30,246 nucleotides of DNA from positions 269,430 through 299,675 of the forward strand of contig JNVV01000033.1 of the NCBI GenBank assembly GCA_000733355.1, read 5' to 3'. Under the pieces are notes generated by a model that saw nothing but the letters and a program-made list of their open reading frames with translations, made no database searches and was not told the origin of the DNA. Below are positions 10,413 to 22,110 of the stretch, piece by piece; positions within the stretch are counted from its first letter, which is position 1, and each line of letters opens with the position of its first letter. Position numbers and translations under genes: made by a program. Source of the DNA: Falciphora oryzae. Its lineage: Eukaryota > Ascomycota > Sordariomycetes > Magnaporthales > Magnaporthaceae.

Positions 10413-11138
10413 TAAAGCGGTTAAAAACGCAAGTAGGGAGGGGGCGGAAACAAAGCGGAAAATAATCGAGCCACCCGAGGCGAGCCTGCCCTAGGGGCCG
10501 AAGCCATTCTATTAAAAACTAATTACCTGCCCGATTCCGGGACGCACGCCGGCGTCCCACCAAACCAGCCTATAAAAAGCGAAAAAAAGAACGGAACGAA
10601 ACCCCAGCGGAAAGCAAAATACGTTATTAAAACCAAACGCGGCGCGGTTAGTACCGCGTAACGCCGGCGACGTGGTCGCGGAACCGTATTATTAAACAGG
10701 TATAACGGCGCTCGCGACGAAAAAACTCGGCTTAAACCTCGTTATCCTCGCCATCGACCTAACTAACGTCCCGCTTTAACGAAGCGCTTTCGTTAAAATG
10801 CTTGGTATAAATACTATAAACGTCGTAAAAAGCAACGCGGAAACGCTTTTTAACGGCGGTCCAGCTGTTATAACCCGGGTTACCGGCACTAATGCGTAAT
10901 TGCACGCGAACAATGTTAAAACAAGGACGCTAGCGAAACAACGGGAGCAAATTTACCAAATTAAAGGCGTCTTATACCCTAACCTCCTAGCGGCGGCGCC
11001 GGGGAATCGACGCGGCACGATTGGCGGCGAGCGCGGCGCGGCGAGCTTAGACGACACCTTCGAAGTTGTTTCCCTGCTACGAAGTTAATAGGTAGCAGGA
11101 CGGCGGAACGGGGGCGGGACACTCACGGCACGCGATTT
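10413..11138. other. gypsy 3' region between pol and the antisense gene
   Basis: The pol frame can be followed past the stop at 10410 as a basic, low-complexity tail (for example NYLPDSGTHAGVPPNQP, then QRKAKYVIKTKRGAVSTA) to about 10750, so the original protein may have been longer. From about 10750 to 11138 I see no supported gene; the short + strand frame at 10900-11085 has no family resemblance. Confidence 0.4.
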
Positions 11139-12035
11139 TTACGAGCCGGTTTCGCCGTAGCGACTACGGACAGCAGTTTCAGCACCAACGAAGGCAGCGA
11201 GCAAGGCGGAAACCGCTTTACCGCCGGCGATACGACATTCCGGCGGCATGACGTAGTAGTCGTTAAAAGGATCATCCTCCGCACGCTCCTCGGCGGACAG
11301 GAACATATAGCCACGATCGAGGAACTCCTGGCGGCCGTGCACCCAAAAGATTTCGGCGGCACCAACGAAGGCGATTATATCGTGGAAGTCTCCTTCCATT
11401 AAGGCGATCGGCTACTAGGCGAGGCGTTAGCGAAACCGGATCCAAAGATACGAAATAAGCGGAACGACAGCGCGGCGCCGGCAAAACTAACCTTTCCATA
11501 CGGCTTATAGCGGAAGTTGCATTGGTCGCAATAAATGGACGAGCCGGAAATGCGATTAGCACCAGTCCATAAACAAGGAAACGCCATACTGGCCTTGTTA
11601 TTAAATCGGACGGTCGGGTGGTTAGCGCTAAAACAGCGATAGTATTAAAGCTGGTACGTCCGGAAGCAGAAAATGCAGACGGATTTGGTCAAAGGAAACG
11701 ACCAAATATCGCCGGGGGTGCTTATAACAAGCGCTATCGTAACGACGGGCAGCGGGACGTTATGGAAAGGGATAATAGATCGCGAGCGTAAAAGCGGCGG
11801 GAAAAAGAGAACGCGTTGTTAGGAATGTGGAAAAAAGATGTCCGACCGTAAAAAAGAAAAAGGAAAAAATGAAAAGTTTTTTTAAAAAAGAGGAAGCAAA
11901 AAGAAGGAAAAGGAAGATTAAAAAGCAATCGGAAGGGGGCGCGCTTTCCGGTTTGGGAAGGCACGCCTTATCACTATAGCAGGAACGCCGCGCCACAACC
12001 AATGCGCCAGCGCCACGCCGACCAAGCGACGCCAC
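11139..12035 (-). pseudogene. Antisense spliced Cys-rich protein of the gypsy element, broken
   Basis: On the minus strand a reading frame runs from about 12035 to a TAA at 11139-11141. The last two exons are clear. The upstream exon holds VCIFCFRTYQL, then AFPCLWTGANRISG, then YCDQCNFRYKPYGK, i.e. cysteines as C-x2-C and C-x2-C, and ends at 11492. An 80-bp intron (11491-11412) has GTTAGT at its 5' end, the branch-point sequence GCTAAC, and TAG. The last exon stays in phase and reads PIALMEGDFHDIIAFVGAAE ... SALLAAFVGAETAVRSRYGE. The 5' part (11600-12035, starting MASLGRRGAGALVVARRSCY) is less certain and may contain more introns. A TAA inside the Cys-rich exon is the RIP damage. The gene is head-on to pol and starts close to the 3' LTR. 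The function is unknown; the pattern suggests a zinc-binding protein. Similar wording occurs in fungal hypothetical proteins, as far as I recall. Confidence 0.62.
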
Positions 12036-12095
12036 GAAGGGGAAATACCATTAAAGCGCAGTTGGAAAACCAATTGCGGTTTAAAGGAGGGGTAC

Positions 12096-12224
12096 TATTA
12101 CGGGACCAAACCCAGCACACCTATATTTAGCTAAAGATCCGCCGGCCCCTTCCGGGGCCAGCGGTCTTTCCCCTTCGTGCAACAACAAACCTTCAACCTA
12201 GTACCCAGCTGCCGCGCCGTAACA
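12096..12224 (+). repeat. 3' LTR of the gypsy element
   Basis: 129 bp, starting TATTACGGGACC (TGTCACGGG with two transitions) and ending CGCCGTAACA. It differs from the 5' LTR by about nine transitions. It is followed by CGCTA, the right target-site duplication. Confidence 0.92.
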
Positions 12225-12719
12225 CGCTAGGCCCGGTAAATTACGGAAGGTACCTGCCTAAAAGGCACTGGCACTAACGGCACCCGAAGCACCAGCCTTT
12301 AAACGGCGAAGGCGACCCCCGCGCCAAATAGCAACGGCATTCCTAGCCCCAAAAAAGAAGGAATCCTTACGTTTAGCGCTCCAATACCGATAGGAGGGCA
12401 AAATTAAAGCTCCCGGACGCCCATTTAAAAAGTCTGATTGGTTTGAAATCGAAGCACTCCTCGCCGCCGAAGTGATCAAACCGATCAAATTAAGCGGCAT
12501 TGGCAGCGCGAAAGTTTTTAGGTCCCGCTTTGTTAAAAAAGTTAAAAGCACCAATTCGATCCCTTATAAAAAATCGAGATTTGTGGTATAAAGATATAGC
12601 GATTGGGAAAAGAAAAGCCTTTTTACCTAGTCCCCTACGATTATACGATGCAGCTAACGCCTAATCCTTACGCTTAGTCCGTCTTTTATAAAATAAGGCT
12701 TTATGCTAATGATTAAAGA
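12225..12719 (+). pseudogene. copia copy 1 pol: start of reverse transcriptase, broken
   Basis: This is the continuation of copy 1 after the gypsy element. It reads KAPGRPFKKSDWFEIEALLA, then VIKPIKLSGIGSAKVFRSRF, then STNSIPYKKSRFVV, which is the N-terminal RT region of fungal copia polyproteins, and it aligns base for base with copy 2 at about 18790-19280. TAG/TAA replace Gln or Trp codons. It stops at 12719, where the pogo transposon is inserted; the next copia base is 28588. Confidence 0.88.
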
Positions 12720-12819
12720 TAACGTGGTTTACAAGCGAGTGACGCACACAAGCGAGTGACGCGTTTTCCATCGCAACTCGCGTCTCCCACTTCCAACCTC
12801 AATTTTTTAACAACTACAA

Positions 12820-14380
12820 ATGGCATCGACATCTAACGAAGCTAAAATTGTTCTTGCCATACGGGCAATTCAATCTAATGCACAATTAAGTGTGCGTTCG
12901 GCAGCCAAAATTTACGAGGTTTTTAAAGCCACGTTACGTTGCCGACGCGCCGGCCGACCTGCTCGACGCGATATAATGCCCAATTCCCGGAAATTAACGG
13001 AATCCGAAAAGGAAACGCTTGTTAAATACATACTCGAGCTAAATTTTTGCACATTTCCTCCCCGGCTTTTTGGTGTTAAAAATATGGCCAACCGATTGCT
13101 CGCCGAACGCGACGCGCGCGCCGTTGGCAAAAACTGGGTCGCGAACTTCGTTAAGCGCCGCGCAAAGCTCGGTACGCGTTAGATTCGAAAGTACGATTAC
13201 CAAAGGGCTAAATTCGAAAATCCCAAGCTTGTTTTTGCGTAATTCAACTTTATACGGAATATTGTGGCTAAATATAGCATCCTAAATAACGATATTTATA
13301 ACTTCAACGAAACCGGCTTCCTTATAGGTATAATCGCGGCCGTTATAGTTATTACAATATCGGAAGGCCGTAATAAAGCAAAACTGGTCCAGCCTAACAA
13401 CCGGAAATAGGCTATAGTTATTTAAAAGGTTAACTATTGCGGTTAGGCGATCCTTCCTTTCATTATCGTTAAAAGGCAGTACTACTTAGCCAATTGGTAC
13501 TCGGAAACCGACCTTTTACGCGATTGGGTTATCGCAACAAACGCTAACGGGTGGATTACGAACGAGCTCGGCCTGGAATGGATCCAGCATTTCGATAAAC
13601 ACATTATATCGCGTACGAAAGGCACACATTGTTTGTTAGTGCTAAACGGATACGAAAACTACCATTCGACGGATTTCGAGCTTTATTGCCAAAAACACAA
13701 CATTATTACGTTTTGCATGCTTCCGTATTCGTTTCATTTCCTTCAGCCGCTTGACGTTAGGTGCTTTAGCCCAATGAAAAAAGCGTACGGTCGACAAATC
13801 GAGGACCTAATAAGGTCGCACGTTAACTACGTGACCAAGGTCGAGTTCCTTTCGGCGTTTAAAGCGGCATTTTTTAACTTTATAACTGAGGGAAACATCC
13901 GAAAAGGCTTTCGAGGGGCTGGCCTTGCTCCTTTTAATCCGGATTCGGTTTTGGAAAAGCTGGATGTAAAGCTACGAACTCCAACTCCCCCGAGGACGCC
14001 TTTAAACGACCTTAAACCTTGGACTTCCAAAACGCCCCGGACGGCTAAGGAAGCAATTTCGTAATCCGAACATATTAAAACTCGGATCTCCAATTACTAA
14101 AGCAGCTTTCCAACATCTATGCTAGCGGCTATAAACCAATTTGCGAAAAGGGCGAAAGCAATTATACATCGGGTTAACCTTTTAAAAAAAAAGTGCTTTA
14201 AACTACGAAAGGCGAACGAAACATTAAGCAAACGCCGAAGGGCCAAAAAAACACGTATCCGATTTGGAAGGTCACTTACCATCAACGAAGTACGAAATGT
14301 TCTGGACCAGTAAGAGCTAGATGGATAGTTACAGTAAAAAATGCGCGATTATAAAGGTTAGGAAAAGAGGGCGACGACGA
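12820..14380 (+). pseudogene. pogo/Fot1-type DDE transposase (main part), broken
   Basis: One frame can be read from the ATG at 12820. It begins MASTSNEAKIVLAIRAIQSN and continues LSVRSAAKIYEV, the helix-turn-helix (psq) domain of fungal pogo-like transposases. A Tc5/CENP-B-like DNA-binding domain follows (RRAGRPARRDIMPNSRKLTE, then KNWVANFVKRRAKLGTR), and then the DDE_1 domain. In-frame stops lie at 13180, 13240, 13408, 13423, 13444, 14062, 14098 and beyond 14311. The first catalytic Asp (NFDETG in the family) is Asn at 13306; the second (LVLDG) is Asn at 13645; the third (QPLDV) is kept at 13753. Both losses are G-to-A. A basic, Lys/Arg-rich region follows (about 14119-14260). The frame is cut at 14380 by element X and resumes at 28384. 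The protein is inactive. Confidence 0.93.
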
Positions 14381-14528
14381 TAGTCTCAGTAGCTCAAACC
14401 AGATAAGGGGCGAAGGTCACGCAAATCACTTTTTCTCCACATCCAACCATATTATTAATTCAGCCAATCACAATCCCCACACAACTTCGCCGCCATCTGG
14501 TCTAAGGTCGTATAATGCGAAAAATGGC
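14381..14528. promoter_or_regulatory. Left terminal region of element X
   Basis: This stretch holds the TIR and about 130 bases of non-coding sequence before the first plausible ATG of the DUF6589 gene at 14529. It is expected to carry the promoter, but no clear TATA box is seen; motifs such as CCAATCAC (about 14463) are CCAAT-like. Confidence 0.45.
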
Positions 14529-14579
14529 ATGCGATTCTAAAATCCCACCCAACCTCCAATTTACCAAAATTACCATTCT
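14529..14579 (+). pseudogene. N-terminal fragment of the DUF6589 gene of element X
   Basis: The ATG at 14529 begins MRF, then TAA (probably a former CAA), then NPTQPPIYQNYHS. The last codon of the fragment, TCT (14577-14579), belongs to the target-site duplication ATTCT of copia copy 2, and the frame continues unbroken on the far side at 22416. The start is chosen because it is the first ATG in that frame after the TIR; splicing or another start is possible. Confidence 0.55.
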
Positions 14580-14879
14580 TGTTAAATTGCACTAGCCTGT
14601 GCAAGCAATCGGCAAAGGCCAAAAAGAGTCGGATCCTCCGGTCCCGTAATCTCTGATCACGGGATCCGAGGACCCGCAAGCCCGCGGAGGTTGGGAGCAG
14701 GGGAAGGCCCCTTTGGTGATCTGGATCGTATATATATAGCCTCCCTTCTGCTCCCTCTCTAGCAGATAAATTCCTTTCCTCTATGTGCACAAGAATAAAT
14801 TAATCCTCTAATATAAAAGATCATTGTTCACCTTCTTTGAAAATCTCCGAGCCCAACAGGAATACCACTCCTACCAACA
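14580..14879 (+). repeat. 5' LTR of copia copy 2
   Basis: Begins TGTTAAATTGCAC (TGTTGGATTGCAC in less mutated copies) and ends CCTACCAACA. It contains the inverted repeat around GATCACGGGATCC that is deleted in copy 1, and a TATATATAG box at about 14733. The sequence after it (ACACTAATCAATATTG, palindromic in copy 1) includes the primer-binding region. Confidence 0.95.
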
Positions 14880-15214
14880 CTAATCAATATTGCCCTAGGG
14901 CAACATAAAGAAGCAAAGTAAAAGGTCCTTTTGGAAACCCCGACCTGTCCTGCAAGCCAGAGCGGTTTCCGACTGGATCTAGAGCAGGAAACCCCCAATC
15001 TCCCGCTCGGTAGCGCATTCGAGGAAGCCCGGCAAGATTTTTTTAGAAACCCCGACCTGTCCGGCAGGCTCGAGCGGTTTCCGGCTGAAAGATTTGACGA
15101 TTTTCGCGAAGGGCGTTGCGTGATCCCCGGAAGCCCCGACCTATCCTGCAAGCTCGAACGGCTTTTGGATCAAAAGATCACCCCAGGCAATATCGCTTAC
15201 CAACCCCCGATAAC

Positions 15215-18200
15215 ATGTCCGGATCAGCTAACCCGGACGATAACGAGCGTAAGGAGTAAGAGATCCTAGATTAGGAGCTCTTAAACGCACTCAAGGACTT
15301 TAGTCTGCCGAAAACTGTCCTCGCCGTGTGCGATTTACAGTTTTACAACGAGCAGAACTTTACGCTAAAATGCTTACCAGATAACGCATCCAACGAGCGC
15401 CAAAACACCTGGATCATTAAAACAATAATCGCGAATAGACCATACAAAAGCGAAGACCTATTTGCTGCCTACTTTGAAGATTTTGAGGGATGGACCCAGC
15501 AACACTTTAAAGATATTGATATCCGGATCACACGAGCGTTTAAAGCCTTTTTGATAAAAAGAAGGATCACCCTCCCAGGCTATGCAACGCTCAAAATTAC
15601 CATCCGTTTCGCAAGATTTATTACGGAAACGGCGGCACAAAACGCGGCGATCGAGAAAACATAGAACCCCCAGTCTCCCGATCACAAAACGAACGTGAAA
15701 ACCGAGACCAGTCAACCGGCCAAAGCCTTCACTTCGGACCAACCCCCTCAGTCACCGCCCCTTTTAAACCCCAAACGGTCAACAAGCGAGATACCGATCT
15801 CGCGATCCCACGAACCAAGTCGCAATAATCCTACGACGGGTGGAATTGGCCCATAGCTAGATTTACCGACCTAACTTTAAGCAACCCCACCATTGCTCCA
15901 ACAACCAAAAAAAAAAGGTTTACAAATTATAACGATCTTAATAACCCTTTCCAAACACAAACGAAACCTACGGCCACGGCGGTCAGCCATAAACGCCACC
16001 ACCAAACGTACCTAAAAGCCCAGGCGCAGCTAACCGACGGAACAACGCGCCAACGATCACGCCTTAAAACCCCAATGCCAGCCCGGTACGAAACAACACC
16101 TCCACCACTATCTAACTACCGGAAGCTCCCACCGGTTAAAATCCCTAATGCTATAATCGATACGAGCACAATAAAAGCGTTCAAACAAACATAGGATAAA
16201 AAGCACAGCTACATAAAAAAACAATACGATATCCTTAACGACAAAATCCTATTTTTCACAAACACATGCGAAATGCTTAGGATTCCTTTTCCATAACTTT
16301 ATGCGCTTTTCCTATTAACCTTACGGGGCCGTACTACTTGGTATTTTATTTTTAAAATAAGCAGAGGTTATACCTTTAAAGCGATCTACCTAGCCCTCCA
16401 AAAGCACTTCGATACTAAAGTCAATAGATAATAGTATTATACAAACTAAAGCTCGATCACCTTTCAAACTATACGTTCTAAAAGCGGAAACGCAAATAAA
16501 TCCAATATGGAAATACTACAAATCCTGCTCGACAAATTCCAAATCTGCCAACGAGCATTAGGACCTGCCTACCAAAAAGATCACCAACTCGTAACGAGCA
16601 CCATCCGTGCAATCCAAAAAGTTCCTAAGCTAAAAATAGCCCTTTCCAAACCCGAAAAAACCTTTAAAAGCTTGGCCTCCCAGCTTAAAAGTACGATACA
16701 AATAAAAAAAAACGTCAATATATCAAGCATCCACTTTGTGGAACGACGGTTCGGGAACGCTACTCGCCCCGATCACCGCACAAGCACTCGAAACAACTTC
16801 CGATCCGGAAAACCCGGGAAGCGAGAGCTAAAGTGCTAAACGTACGGCAAACTAAAACATCGCTCCAAAAATCACACGCCCAAGGAACAAAAGCAAGCTA
16901 AAAAGCTGTGGAGACGAAGGCGAAAAGCTCGCGGCGAGCCGAAAAAGGGATACAAACAATTCCTCGCAACCTACGAGCCTGGTAGCAGCGATAAAAAAGA
17001 CCAGGAAACCGCGTCTAAAAATACCCCCGATCACATAACAGATAACGAATATAATCCAGCAAACACCCATTTTATAACACCAGCCACGGCAACATACCTT
17101 GCCGACGAGGCCTTCCTACACCGCCTCCACGGTACTAGAGCGCTGAGCTTAAACAAAAAAAAACCCACGGTACCAACAAAGCAAGTACTTATCCAATATA
17201 TGCTCACAACCACCAACAAATAGTACGGCATCATCCCCGACACCGGCGCGGCAGAAGTATCAACTGCCGGAACGACCCAATTCCGAACTCTACAACGCCA
17301 TCTACCTAATCTTTCTTTAGATACCACCAGGAAGAAAAGACGCGTGCGCTTTGGATCCGGAAAAACCATTTCCAGCATAAGAGAAATCATCCTACCGACC
17401 CCGATAGGCACTATTACATTCCATGTAGTGCCTACGCCAACCCCGTTCCTCCTTTGCATCAACGACATGGATACGCTCGGGGTATACCTTAACAACACCC
17501 GCAACGAGCTAATAACCAGGCAAAGCAAGCGCGTTCCGATTATAAAACGCTACGGCCACCCTTAGTTCTTTCTAAACGAGGTCAGCCACGTTACGACAAG
17601 CATCTCGTTTATAATAAAACCAAAAAGCGCGGGAGCAACGTATCTTACGGAAACTAAGCTCAAACGCGTTTATAAACGCTTTAAACACCCCTTTATCGAA
17701 CAACTTTAAACCGTTTTCCAACGAACTAGCCACGAAACTAATCGCAACGCTCTGGAAATAATCAAACGCGTGTGCCATTTTTACCAAATCAAAGCACCCG
17801 CACAACAACGGTTCCGGTTCACGCTTAAAGAAGATATCGATTTTAATTATAAAATTATTATTAACGTGATGCATTTAAACGGCAAACCAATATTTTATGT
17901 AATCGATACGAACACAACATTTAACGCCGTAACGTTTTTAAAAGATATAAACGCAAAAAAAATTTAAAAAGCTTTCAAACGCTACTAGTTAGATATTTAT
18001 CTGGGGCCCCCAAACGTTATATCTCACGACGCAAATACCAACTTTACAACGAACGAATTCCAAACGGAAACAAAGCTTTTTGGGATCACCTACAACCAAA
18101 TCCCAATCGAAGCGCACTAATCGATAAGCAAGGTGAAAAAATACCACGGACCATTCCGCCGAGCCTACAAAATAATCCGGAAAAAGTGCCCTAATTTGCA

Positions 18201-20502
18201 CCCCGATTCCGTGCTTTAAAAAGCTATCAAAGCCATAAACGACACGGCAAAACCTAACGGCCTCATCCCCACGCTGCTCGTTTTCAAAACAATACCACAT
18301 ATTAATAACAACTCTCCCCTAACGAAAAGCCAGGTTTAAAAAGCGGCAGCGATTACCAAAGCTATAAAAAAGTTCCAAAAGCTCCATGCCAAACGCAAAG
18401 TACAAAACGCCTTAAATACGCGCAACGGGCCAAGCACGAAAAACACTTTGCCCAACGCGCTAGCTTTAGGAACAAAAGTGTTGGTGCATAGGGAAAACGG
18501 CGAGTAAAAAAAACCGTACAAAGTCCTTTAGGTGGCAAATAACGAAATGACGATCGAGACTGTCAACGGCCCTTCAACGTTCCGAAACACTGCCTACAAG
18601 CCATACCACAAAACGTAGAAGCAAAAAACTGCAACAACGGAAAAACAATTAGCCCCGTTCGAATATCCACCATAAACGGAACCAAAACGGAAAAGGAAAC
18701 CGCTAAAAATCACGAAAACAATAGCGGCAAATGCGTCCAACGATAGCGAAACCCTTTCCGAAATCAAAATTACACCCCCACCCGCACCCGTCAAACCCGG
18801 TAAACCACGAAAGGCACCTGCCTAAAAAGCACCGGCACTAACGGTACCCAAAACACCAGCCCCTAAACGATAAGAACAACCCCCGCGCCAAACAGCAACG
18901 GCATTTTTAGCCCAAAAAAAGAAAAAATCCTTACGACTAACGCTCCAATACCGATAAGAGGGTAAAATCAAAGCTCCCGGACGCCCATTCGAAAAATCCA
19001 ACTAGTTTGAAATCAAAGCATTTTTTGCCGCCGGAGTAATCAAACCGATCAAATTAAACGGCGTTGGCAACGCGAAAATCTTTGGGTCCCGCCTCGTCAA
19101 AAAAATTAAAAGCACCAACTCGATCCCCTATAAGAAGTCGAAACTTATGGTGCAAAGATATAGCGATTAAAAAAAGAAAAGCCTCCTTACCCAATCCCTA
19201 ACGATCATGCGATACAGCCAACGCCTAATCCTCGCGCTCAGCCTGTCCCTCATAAAACAAAGCTTTATACTAATAATCAAAGACATTAGCCAAACGTACA
19301 CCCAATCTGAAATAGAGCTGCAAAAGGAGGTTATTCTACGCCTTCCTAAAGAACTAAAACATCGGTACCCAAAAAGCACGGCCCTTCAACTAATCAAACC
19401 GTTTTACGGATTAGCCAAGGCAGAGCTGCATTGGTTCGTCACGTACCAAAAGCATTATAAAAAACGACTAAACTGTTCCACTTCGGAATATAATCCGTAC
19501 TTGCTTATTTCAAAAATCGGCCAAAGCTTTGGAATAATTAGCATACAAACCGACAACATTTTAAATTTAAACAACGCCGAATTTATACAAAGGGAAGAAA
19601 CAGCGCTCTAAAAAACCGGGTTCAAAACGAAACCAAAATCGATCCTACACCCCGGAGACGAAAGCAACTTCAACGGGTGCAAGATTTTAATCAAACAAAA
19701 CGCTGTTACTATACAGCAAAAAGGACAAACAAATCGTCTGGAGCTAGTAACTACGGGATCAAACGATACCCAACAGCAATACGTCGTACAACGCGCACGA
19801 GGGGCATATATAAGCTCGATATACCAGCCAAAAACCGCTTTCAACTACTCTATAGCTGCACAAACCAAAAATCCTATAAACACAAACGTATCTAAGCTCA
19901 ACAAAAGGATCCAATAGCAAATCGACAACGCAAACAAAAGCTTGAACTACGTGCAATTAGATCTGCAAACAGCCAGCCTATATATATTTATAAACGGGTC
20001 CTTCGCCAACAACCAAAACCTTACTTCACAAATCGGCTTTATAATCGTCCTAGGCAACGAAAGAGCTACAAAGCAGGAAAACAGCTTCCGGGTTACCGGC
20101 AACATCCTGCACTAAAGCTCCGTAAAGTGCAAAAAGGTTATAAAAAGCGTTCTAACGAACGAGATCTACGGCATGGTTAGCGGTTTCGATACTAGCTATA
20201 TCCTAAAAACAACGCTCGCAACGATCTGTAAAAAGCTGGATCTGCCCCCCTGCAAATTAATCATCTGCACCGACAGCTTCTCGCTCTACCAATACCTTGT
20301 TCAACTTAAAACTACTACGGAAAAACGCCTCATAATAAATATCATAGCTCTCCGCGAATCCTACAAAACGCGCGAAATTAACGAAATTAAATGGATCGCA
20401 AAGGCAAATAACCCGGCCAACGCCATAACAAAAAAGCTGCCAAACAAAGCTTTAAAAAACCTTGTAAGCAGCAATTTAACTACCGTAAAAATAGAAGGAT
20501 AA
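15215..20502 (+). pseudogene. copia copy 2 gag-pol, broken
   Basis: A single long frame of about 1,760 codons starts at the ATG at 15215 (MSGSANPDDNERKE). Gag covers about 15215-17200, with MEILQILLDKFQICQRALGP at 16507 well preserved. A run of ten A's (15907-15916) replaces AAAAGAAAAAA of copy 1 and shifts the frame. Protease DTG lies at 17239-17247 (GIIPDTGAAE). Integrase follows (HLNGKPIFYVIDTNTTFNA at about 17872, DANTNF, then ISKVKKYH, where the catalytic Glu of VEKYH is Lys). RT spans about 18960-19620 (LILALSLSLIKQSFILIIKD, then LQLIKPFYGLAKAELHWF); the catalytic TDD is TDN at 19549-19557. RNase H is near 19980 (FINGSFANN, with the first Asp changed to Asn) and ends at TAA 20500. Most changes are G-to-A on this strand. 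It is not functional. Confidence 0.93.
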
Positions 20503-20705
20503 ATGAAACGGGATCACAAATAAAAAAGAGCCAAAAAATGCACACAAAATCGTTTTCCATAGTACCAAAACGCCAAAATCCCTAAAAACAACGCAAAAAT
20601 CGACAAAACAAAAATGCTCAAATTAAAAAAGCAACAAACGACCATATCGAAACAACAAACGATCTCACAACCAAACTTTTTCCAAATATCCCGTCAAACT
20701 CTCCT
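20503..20705. other. Spacer between gag-pol and the antisense gene of copia copy 2
   Basis: A-rich sequence without a supported + strand gene. On the minus strand the antisense frame may extend into it if the TGA at 20706-20708 is a former CGA (RIP). Confidence 0.4.
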
Positions 20706-21700
20706 TCATTCCTCCTCCTCGTTATTTCTACCATCTCCCAGCCAAACAGCTTCGTACATCCTCAAAGCGGCCGCGCGGCCCGCCGCCTTCCGCTCTAATC
20801 GCGTCATCATTAGAAAGTCGGCATTAGCATCCTCCTAATCCCCATCCTCAACCGCCAGCTACAACATGCACTTAGTAATAATACGCCACTTATCAAAGGT
20901 CTAAAAATCACAAAAAAACACGTTAGCAAACGTACCCAAAACACTAAACTAAAAAAACAAACTTACCTTCTTATCGCGATCATCGCGACCTTATTCCACT
21001 ATAAACTTAAACGCCGGACGTAGCGCGATCGAAGAACTAAAAAATAATTAAAACGAGCTTTAAAAAAGATAAAAAAAAATCGAAATGCTCACATAAGCTG
21101 ACAGGTATGGCCCAACGCGCACAACCAACAGCGCTTCTTAACCGGGACTATGTCCCGACAGCCATCGCCCTCCTTCATCTTACCAACGAAAGCGGACTTC
21201 AAGCAACCCAGGCAAAGGACAGCGCGTAGGGCGCCCTTTCCACCGCGCGGACCCGGTATAAAAACCGTCTTACCACCAATAGCAAGCCTGACGATCTTGA
21301 TAGCCGCCTTCTTCTTCTTATCCGACGGAGCAAGCGCAAAATCGGCGTTCTCGAAATCAAAATCATCATCGAACGGGTTAAGGAACTAATCGACAACGGC
21401 GTCGGCAGCCGCGGGCGCAAGCGCGACCGGAGGTGCAAAAATAGCCATCGTAAGATCGAAAGCCTCAGCGGCAAGGCCTTAGAGCCGCTTTAAGGATCTG
21501 CCACCGCTGCGCGCGACAGATCGAAGCTTCCGAGCCTTCTTAGCGACCGCACCAGACTTGGTATTGCCCTTCTTGTTGCCTATAGTGACGAAAGCGACCA
21601 AGAAATCAACCGACAAAAAACGGATCGAACAAAGCGGGTAAAAGATGCTGCAAACAGAGGGCAATACAAGCGGACGATCTAAATCAACGAAATTTACCAA
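20706..21700 (-). pseudogene. Antisense spliced zinc-finger-like protein of copia copy 2, broken
   Basis: Minus-strand frame between pol and the 3' LTR. A lysine-rich segment (NKKGNTKSGAVAKKARKLRS) leads, across one TAA, to MAIFAPPVALAPAAADAVVD (ATG at 21448) and then to a Cys-rich motif: CLGCLKSAFVGKM, C, then RCWLCALGHTC, i.e. C-x2-C, C, C-x2-C-x3-H-x-C. Intron 1 (21092-21037, 56 bp) has GTGAGC and TTTTTTAG. Intron 2 (20966-20901, 66 bp) has GTAAGT, the branch-point sequence GCTAAC and TTTTTAG. Both keep phase, so the protein reads on through FDKWRIITKC and RLERKAAGRAAALRMYEAVW to a TGA at 20706. The true end may be further. TAA/TAG inside are RIP-type. The role is unknown; a nucleic-acid-binding protein made from an antisense transcript is one possibility. 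The splice signals make it a real former gene rather than a shadow of another frame. Confidence 0.7.
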
Positions 21701-22110
21701 ATCAAATTATCCAACCTTTTAAAAGCCGGAAAGAAAGCTCTTTATAAAACCTGGACCCGGCCTACAAAAAGTCCTTAATCTGCGTTCCTATTATCCCGCA
21801 TTAAGTCACAACCTAAATAGCCCGTTAAGGTTATTCACTGCTATTGTGCTCTCTAATTGCACCACCCACTACTCTGCCCGCGCACCGCAAGCCAAATCCG
21901 GTAGACCCCATCACGTCATCGTTCCTATTATCGCTATTGAGAGCGACGAGCCGCTTTGAGAGCGGCTATTCACTCTTTTCCTAATCCGGACTACTTGGTC
22001 CGGAAATTCCCTTTGTTATTTACCTTACAAGATCTAATAAAGCTTGGATCACGGGATCTGTCACGTAAAAGGATCTCCCAATTGCCTGCACAAAAAGAAA
22101 GAGTTGCCAG
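21701..22110. other. Region before the 3' LTR of copia copy 2
   Basis: No supported gene. It contains two near-perfect hairpins (GAGCGACGAGCCGCTTTGAGA / GAGCGGC near 21940-21965; TCCGGACTACTTGGTCCGGA at about 21986) and ends in a purine run AAAAAGAAAGAG (22092-22103), which could be the polypurine tract that primes plus-strand DNA synthesis, seven bases before the LTR. The promoter of the antisense gene would be expected here. Confidence 0.45.

Larger units (their letters stand above)
4701..12224 (+). mobile_element. Ty3/gypsy chromovirus, full length, inserted in copia copy 1
   Basis: Both LTRs (129 bp) are present, flanked by CACTA (4696-4700) and CGCTA (12225-12229), a 5-bp target-site duplication with one transition. 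The copia sequence resumes exactly after it when compared with copy 2 near 18790. Internal order is gag, protease, reverse transcriptase, RNase H, integrase, chromodomain, which is Ty3/gypsy order. The two LTRs differ by about 9 transitions and no transversions by eye. An antisense spliced frame lies between pol and the 3' LTR. All frames are RIP-damaged, so it is not autonomous. Confidence 0.93.
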
